64,000 nucleotides of DNA from Musa acuminata AAA Group. Lineage: Eukaryota > Streptophyta > Magnoliopsida > Zingiberales > Musaceae. Every line of letters starts with the position of its first letter. The first letter of the stretch is position 1. A program made the translations under genes and the position numbers. The stretch spans positions 5,119,501-5,183,500 of the forward strand of contig NC_088338.1 in assembly GCF_036884655.1 (NCBI RefSeq), in the 5' to 3' direction. The notes beneath the pieces are model-generated. The model ran no database searches. It had not been told where the DNA came from and saw only the letters and a program-made list of their open reading frames with translations. Shown in pieces: positions 58,401 through 64,000 of this stretch.

Positions 58401-61400
58401 CTATGAGCAATACCAACAAGAGAGACACAATATAATGTCACTTACAGTTTTTTTCAAGAGCATTTACAGTGTTTTCAATACCTTAATAAAAACACTATAA
58501 ATATTAAATACTATTGAAAAACCCTGTAAACGAGCCAAATGAAAACACTATAACAGTCTACAATTGGTGAAAAAATGGGTGAGAATATTTGCCAAGAAAA
58601 TTTCGAGGGGTATACTAAAGAATTTTCAAATTAGAGTATTGTTTGGGAAAAAACAAAAGAGGGGTACCGATTGCGAAATACCCTAAATGTGGGTATTTTC
58701 TAGAGAAATCCCCCTAGAAAGAAAGACACTGAGGCATAAGCAACATGCAAATGACAATATCCAACATACGAACTTTGACTTTATTCGAGGGATTATTTCT
58801 ACTTTGTAATGCTGTTACAACTTACTGGTAATGGGAATATTCTACTGGGAGAAACTAAACTATTCTGGATTTGTTAAAAACTGAGATAAGTCTCTTAATG
58901 TCTTGCTATGGATTCATTACACTAGAAGTGATATGTGTGTTTATTTTCATGTTAACTTCTATCCTTTGACTACATTCAATGAGACTGTTTAATGAGAAAA
59001 CACTTAGCTATTGTCAGAGTGATTGGTATTAACTACTGTAACGATTTATAAAAGAAAATTACAGGAATATTTTGACAAAGATACAATGGCCGAGGAGAAG
59101 ATATGTCTAAGATATGCTTAAAAAGTTAAAATAGTATTGATTGACAATGACAAATAGAGATGTAAAGTGCCTTATGATTTATTTGAACCATTTGTTCATT
59201 TTGTCCAAGATTTTAATTTTTAAGAATCTACAACCTGCATCATCTTATATTATGGAAAAGCATTCATTCTTAAGCCTAAAAGAGATAGATGAGATACAAA
59301 AAGATCAAAATTGTTAATGGTATGAATATTATTGTCTAAGCATTGTGTTTTTAACTTGATATGTTGCTTATGCTGCAAAATGGCTACTTACCACTTTGAA
59401 AGATCTGCAAAGAACAAAAAAATCTACAGAACACCATGTTCATATCTTCATGACTTGACTGAGATTCTGATGCCCCTACATTTTCTTGGAATTTTCTCCT
59501 CTTTTCTTGTCTCTTCTTTCATAAAAATAGTTAGTGGTTATCTCATTGTTCTATTATGTAGATGATATCTCACTTGTGGAACCTAACACTACTACTATTT
59601 ATTTCAAGTATATTATACTTAACATTTTCAAATTTTATGTGCTGTTCATGTTGAGTTGGTTTTCTTTTATATTTTTCAGGCTCTTGATACCTTCAATACA
59701 GCCATTGTGTCTCCAATATACTATGTGATGTTTACTACACTTACAATTGTAGCAAGTGTTATAATGTTCAAGGTATGCTTATAACTAGACAGTGAATATC
59801 TCTCTTCTTATAACAGTAATTATTCTATTAGGTCTTGACAGTAGCCAAACCAAATAGTAGCTAGCTTGTGTTGGTTTCACCTTTGGAATCTGCAGATCTT
59901 TGTTGTTAGCCTTTTGTTTCACAATAACTTTGCACCAGCAACTTGACGCTTGTAATACACATTAAAAAATGTGATTGTTCAAGTAAGCTTATTGACTATG
60001 AATGATTGCTCTAAATTTTAACAAATAATTATATTTGAAAGAAAAAGATATTGGCCAGCAGATAACAAATAATTGGGACATCATTATGAAAAGAATGGAA
60101 AGAAGTTTGAAAGACTTATTGGAGGCAGATCAGTTATGGCATTAATTATGTTTATAAAAAAGATACCATAAACTATCTTTAAAATTGATAGGAGGATATA
60201 GCCGATTTTTTCATACTACAAATTATTTTTTGAAGAACAAATGGAGAATATGATGTAAATTATTAATAAAATCCAAATCAAGTTCTCTCTGACTCTGAAC
60301 TTGTACATTTGCTTCTTTTTTTTTCCATCAAAGCAACAATTCTGCTATTTTGTTTCATTAAGAAGATGAAACAAGTACAGATATAGAAAGCAAACATAAA
60401 AAGGAAAAAAAATGAAATGGAAATAACTACAATTCTCCGATCTACGAGTGACAATAATCAGATATGTACCATTTAAGGCTGATGAACATCATTAAAATTT
60501 GTTTGAAATTAAACCATCGGCAAAACTTTGCCATTTTGGAGGAAGCAATCCACCTTCCATGAGTTCCAAATTTTACCAATGGAAGAGGGTAGGGGAACAA
60601 TAGTCTAATAGCGCCTAAGAGGTTTCCATATGGCTATGGTCAAGAAGGAATCCAAGAGGAGGTAAGAGGCAATACTGGATCAAATTTAAAACATAGTTTT
60701 AAGGTTGATTCTATTTTTTGAGGAAAGACATACACATCATTTTGCTTTTGGAATGCATGTGGAGCTCAAGATATGCATGGAGATGAGATAGAAAATGACT
60801 CCCAAGATGAGGAATCTATAAAGGAAGAAACAAAACTACATGACAAGATCAAACTATCGAGTTCTCTTCAATTTGAAGAGGAGAAAGAGCCTTCCAGTAG
60901 AGAACAAGAGGAAAGAAGGGAAACGTTTAACAAACAAAATTACATAATAAGCTTCCAAGCGTGTTCTTCAGGCCTTTAAAGTTTTTGTATGTATATGCCA
61001 AGAAAAGCTAATCTTGTTAACTTATAGAATTCTTACAAAAGAGGATTCTAGAGCTCTCAAAATTTATATTCTAATAATAAGGTAACCTACCTAAGCTATA
61101 TGATTATCTGGTCAAAAGGATTCCTAGTCAAAGCTGACCCTTTTGGGCCTCACCAGGCCAGTACACTGTGTATAGGTTAAAATTTCAGTTGCCAAAATGG
61201 CTGCTAGGGCACCGTTTGGTAGCTAAGATTTCTACCCTTGTCTTGCTGCTAAGTAGTGTGTGTCAATATTTGCTGAAACTTAAAAGCAAAAATTTTTGAA
61301 GCCAGCTCAAACCTAAGCTTTCTGAATATAAAAACATGCCAGAACTTTTGGTTTGTCTAAGCAGTATTTTCCTTGAGTGGGTCAAATTTGGTGTTAAAAG

Positions 61401-61783
61401 CATCTCATGAAATTAATGAATATTTGCAGGATTGGGACGGACAAGGTCTTGGAAGCATCATATCTGAGATTTGTGGCTTCGTTGTTGTTCTCTCAGGGAC
61501 TATTTTATTGCACGTGACAAAAGATTTTGATAGGAATGCCTCAAGAAGTGCGCAATATAGTTTACTTGTCTCGCAAATATTTATCTTTCTATGATTTTTG
61601 CTATGAAACCATTGTTTGCTGCAAAATTCAAATAACTTGAGAGTTCATGCAGGTCTATATGCTCCATTATCCCCAACCTTAACCACTCGACTTTGTTCTG
61701 GAAATGGGGAAATGCTGAAGCATGTTGTGGAGGATGCGGCATATCCAGAAGATGCATGCTTAAGAAGGCAGGGGCTCTACTAG
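55495..61783 (+). CDS. NIPA-type magnesium transporter, 9 exons
   Basis: Multi-pass membrane protein of the NIPA family (drug/metabolite-transporter fold), proposed Mg2+ transporters of plasma or endosomal membranes. Exons: 55495-55624, 55716-55772, 56124-56214, 56317-56477, 56586-56713, 56829-56966, 59680-59772, 61430-61547, 61653-61783. They total 1047 nt, 348 aa, normal for the family. Motifs: [13 protein letters not shown] at the N-terminus, [67 protein letters not shown] (here [18 protein letters not shown]) and [11 protein letters not shown]. About nine hydrophobic segments are evident. The last junction uses a weak donor (A/GTGCGC) but restores [17 protein letters not shown] in frame; without it the frame ends at 61594 with no family tail. 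Introns 6 (2.7 kb) and 7 (1.7 kb) hold repeats. Confidence 0.95.
57331..57526. repeat. 98-bp tandem duplication in NIPA intron 6
   Basis: Units 57331-57428 and 57429-57526 begin GCCTTCTGGGAATAGACA and end GATTTGCAGCACTG, differing at about two bases. A young duplication. Each copy ends in a TTGCAG that resembles a splice acceptor. Confidence 0.95.
57934..58715. mobile_element. Non-autonomous DNA transposon with long terminal inverted repeats, NIPA intron 6
   Basis: The left end starts GGGTGATTTCTTTAGAAAAC and continues to CAATCGGTACCCCCC. The right end, reversed, starts GGGGGATTTCTCTAGAAAAT and continues to CAATCGGTACCCCTC, and the similarity extends through GTTTTTCCC and TAATTTGAAAA. That gives TIRs of about 75-90 bp on a 780-bp element. 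The interior has repeated, often inverted, words such as TATAGTGTTTTAACCACCAC and AAACACTATAAA, and no open frame. MULE-like MITEs have this form. Flanks TCAAAGAA and TAGAAAGAA are only approximate duplications. Confidence 0.72.
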
Positions 61784-63065
61784 CAAATAAGGAGATGAGT
61801 CTGTCCGAACATTATTTGGAATGTCAAGATCCCTCTGCTGAAATCATAATATAAAATATTTTTAACACAAATCGACATCCCACTGCAGAGTGTCCGACCT
61901 TGGTGCTAATCTGTGAGTGCCGTTTTGAGGCTTTTAAACACCTTTTGTGTTCATTACTGGTGCTAGAAGAAATCATGGATCTGGAATGCAGCTGCACTTT
62001 CTAATGAGTTCTAAAAAACGGCCCAGAGCTTGCCAGATTGATGGTGATCCTGCCCAGCCACCATGCACATGTTTGATATAAGTATAGATTCTTTCTGTGA
62101 ATACAGGGATTTGTGTGATGACTGTGAAAATGTGAGTGCAAAAATAATCTGTCTGCAGAATTTGTGAAGAACGATGTAGCTCATCACACATGCTTATGCA
62201 TTGTTAAATTTGTACAAAAATCAAGAAGTAATTCTGTCTGCAAGTTAAGGTGATACCCTAACTGATTGTGACAATTTCAGATGGTCTCTTAGCTATGAAC
62301 TATTAAAACAATTGTAATGGAAATTTGTGTTGCAGTACAAGGTTAATTAATAATTCTTGTTTGTGAATTGGCAATCCTTTAGGTCTGTTGGCTGCTATTT
62401 AGAAGTGCTTTAGTAGTATGAATGTAACACTACTAGATTGAGCTGATATGCCATATTCCTATTCTGCTCAGTCTTCAAGCTTCTATTTGTCTAAGTAGAA
62501 CAATTTGCAGATCAAACAGTCTCTTTGTTGTTGAATGGGGTTTTTCATCGACTCAAGTCTTCCATCACTTATATCTTTAACTTGTTATGCCATCAAAATT
62601 CGCACTCATAAAGCATAATTAATTTGATTAAAATGAAATTTCTCTGATGTTTGACAAATCACTGAATATAATTTTATGAATATTGCAAGGTGCCAATATA
62701 CAAGTTATTTAAAAATGAATAACACTTTTATCAAGCTCAAAATAAAATAGTGGTATTTGTATGTAAATCCTTCGTTTTAGGTCGTTTATAGATCAAACTG
62801 TGTCCTATCAACATCTACATCTGATATCACTATTTATTATTATCACAATGCAAATATTTGATGAAACTGATCTTTTCTCTATAATTTTACAATATGAAAA
62901 ATATATTAAAAGATTGAAAAAATTGATCTATGAGATGATATATGTTTTAAAATTTAGTAGTAATGTGAATTCACAAGTTCGATCAAGATTAAATAGTGAG
63001 TTCGATTAGAATCCAAGAATTAGCCAATGAATGTAAATGGTCTAATCCGAAATATAATATCACAT

Positions 63066-63096
<31 letters not shown>

Positions 63097-63927
63097 ATCT
63101 TATTATATAATATTATATTATATTATAAGAAGATGAGAACGCAGCTCGTGAGGCCAAACCGCGATATAGACAGCCCATCCGATTCCCACCACAAGTTGAA
63201 AGCTTATCCAATTGATAACCATATTGCCCCATAGCCAGTAGATAATAATACTTTCCTTCAGAAACAAATGCATATAAATATACAATTAGTATTTGTTATA
63301 TTTATCCCACTAAATTTAAGTTTAACATATACTTTCCTACAAAATCCAAAATATTATTTAAATATCACTAGTTATAGTTTATTTTCGTTTATTGACGAAA
63401 CTTCAAATATTTTTTTTGCCCTTCGAAACTATTATTGCATATATTTCCATAAATTAATTTCTTTATTTTCCCTCTTTATACTTAATATTTTAATAACAGG
63501 ATATTTAAGTATTTTTAAAGCCAACGTCAGTGACATATATGAGGGTTAAAATATTTTATATGATATATATTATTTAGGAGGGGTTGGGTATAGATATATA
63601 TGTGTCTGTGTGTGTGTGTGTGTGGTGTGTGTGTGTGTAGCCTCCGTGAAATGAAACCCAAATCCGGTAGGAAATGATGATCAAACACGGCGCTGGCCAA
63701 TGGGGAGGGAGCATTTGATCGACCCCGCTCAGCCACAAGCGGAGATGCGGAGGGACACGTGGCGCTGCACCAACCCAACACTAAGCTACCCGTGGTCGGT
63801 CAGAACAAACAGACCGCCGTGAGTCCTACAGCACCCCGCTCACCGTGGGAAGTCGAAAGAAGAGGAGTAGAACGGCGGCGGCGGCCCTTTGGTTCGGTTC
63901 CTCGGCGACGGATCCGGTGGATCTGCG
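61784..63927. other. Intergenic: NIPA 3' flank to the right-edge promoter
   Basis: 2.1 kb. It contains the NIPA 3' UTR, AT-rich DNA with a (TA)n run at about 63070-63098, a (GT)n run at about 63601-63638, and from 63640 a GC-rich promoter-like stretch with CACGTGGC at 63757-63764. No gene recognised before 63928. Confidence 0.55.
63601..63638. repeat. (GT)n microsatellite, interrupted
   Basis: GT dinucleotide run with small interruptions, just before the GC-rich right end of the window. Confidence 0.9.
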
Positions 63928-64000
63928 ATGTTAGCGTCGGATTTCGAGCTATCGGAAAGTTTGGGTTTGGGGTTTGAGATTTCTTGCTTCTCGGAGGATG
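63928..64000 (+). CDS. Possible 5' end of a gene cut by the window edge
   Basis: In a GC-rich, promoter-like context with an upstream CACGTGGC box, an ATG at 63928 opens a frame (MLASDFELSESLGLGFEISC...) that stays open to the last base. Too short to recognise a family. It could equally be 5' UTR, with the true start further right, as another ATG ends at 64000 or beyond. Confidence 0.25.
   Translation, partial: MLASDFELSESLGLGFEISCFSED

Noticed and set aside
60773..60979. 68-aa acidic Glu/Lys-rich frame in NIPA intron 7
   Set aside because: Low complexity, no start context or partner exons, embedded in an intron. Possibly a repeat remnant, but not supported.
61430..61594. NIPA gene ending at 61594 by reading through exon 8
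   Set aside because: Splicing from the weak donor at 61548 to 61653 restores the family C-terminal [11 protein letters not shown] in frame. Read-through gives an unrelated tail.

Overview
This is plant nuclear DNA. Eight spliced or single-exon genes of classic plant families are visible, with AT-rich introns, canonical GT-AG junctions, long TA microsatellites and fossils of plant retrotransposons. GC-rich first exons, a GC-rich lipid-transfer gene and the style of the FT-like and small heat-shock proteins suggest a non-grass monocot (Zingiberales or palm type). That placement is inference, not proof.

Layout, left to right. (1) 185-6093 (-): peroxisome-targeted monodehydroascorbate reductase, 10 exons, 434 aa, with an RTE-type LINE fossil in intron 2. 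(2) 7653-16038 (-): CYP71-type WD40-cyclophilin, 13 exons, 626 aa, with a 110-bp AT microsatellite and a fold-back element in introns. (3) 16819-17671 (-): DUF868 gene whose reading frame is broken close to the N-terminus. (4) 17940-18590 (-): decayed Ty1/copia reverse transcriptase. (5) 19211-19401 (+): remnant of an ILR3/bHLH105-type transcription factor. (6) 21361-24593 (+): FT-like PEBP gene with the standard 198/62/41/221-nt exon structure. (7) 25419-26166 (-): organellar (probably plastid) small heat-shock protein. (8) 28825-29136 (+): DIR1-like lipid-transfer protein. (9) 30793-49931 (-): SECRET AGENT-type O-GlcNAc transferase, 28 exons, 998 aa. Intron 20 carries a young, internally deleted Ty3/gypsy-type element (33892-37641). 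(10) 52396-54677 (-): 48-aa conserved microprotein in two exons. (11) 55495-61783 (+): NIPA-type magnesium transporter, 9 exons, 348 aa, sharing an 817-bp head-to-head promoter region with gene 10. (12) A possible first exon runs off the right edge (63928 onward).

The exon models were assembled by hand from splice signals and protein-family continuity. For every multi-exon gene the summed exon lengths are a multiple of three. Plant genes are not operonic, so neighbours need not share a function.

The most unusual structure is the retroelement in the O-GlcNAc transferase intron. It is flanked by a 5-bp target duplication, but its left end is an inverted copy of the LTR 3' (U5) end, so both outer termini are U5 ends. 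Each LTR also carries tandem copies of a 41-bp unit containing a tRNA-Met-type primer-binding site, and a 28-bp minisatellite whose copy number differs by one unit between the two LTRs.
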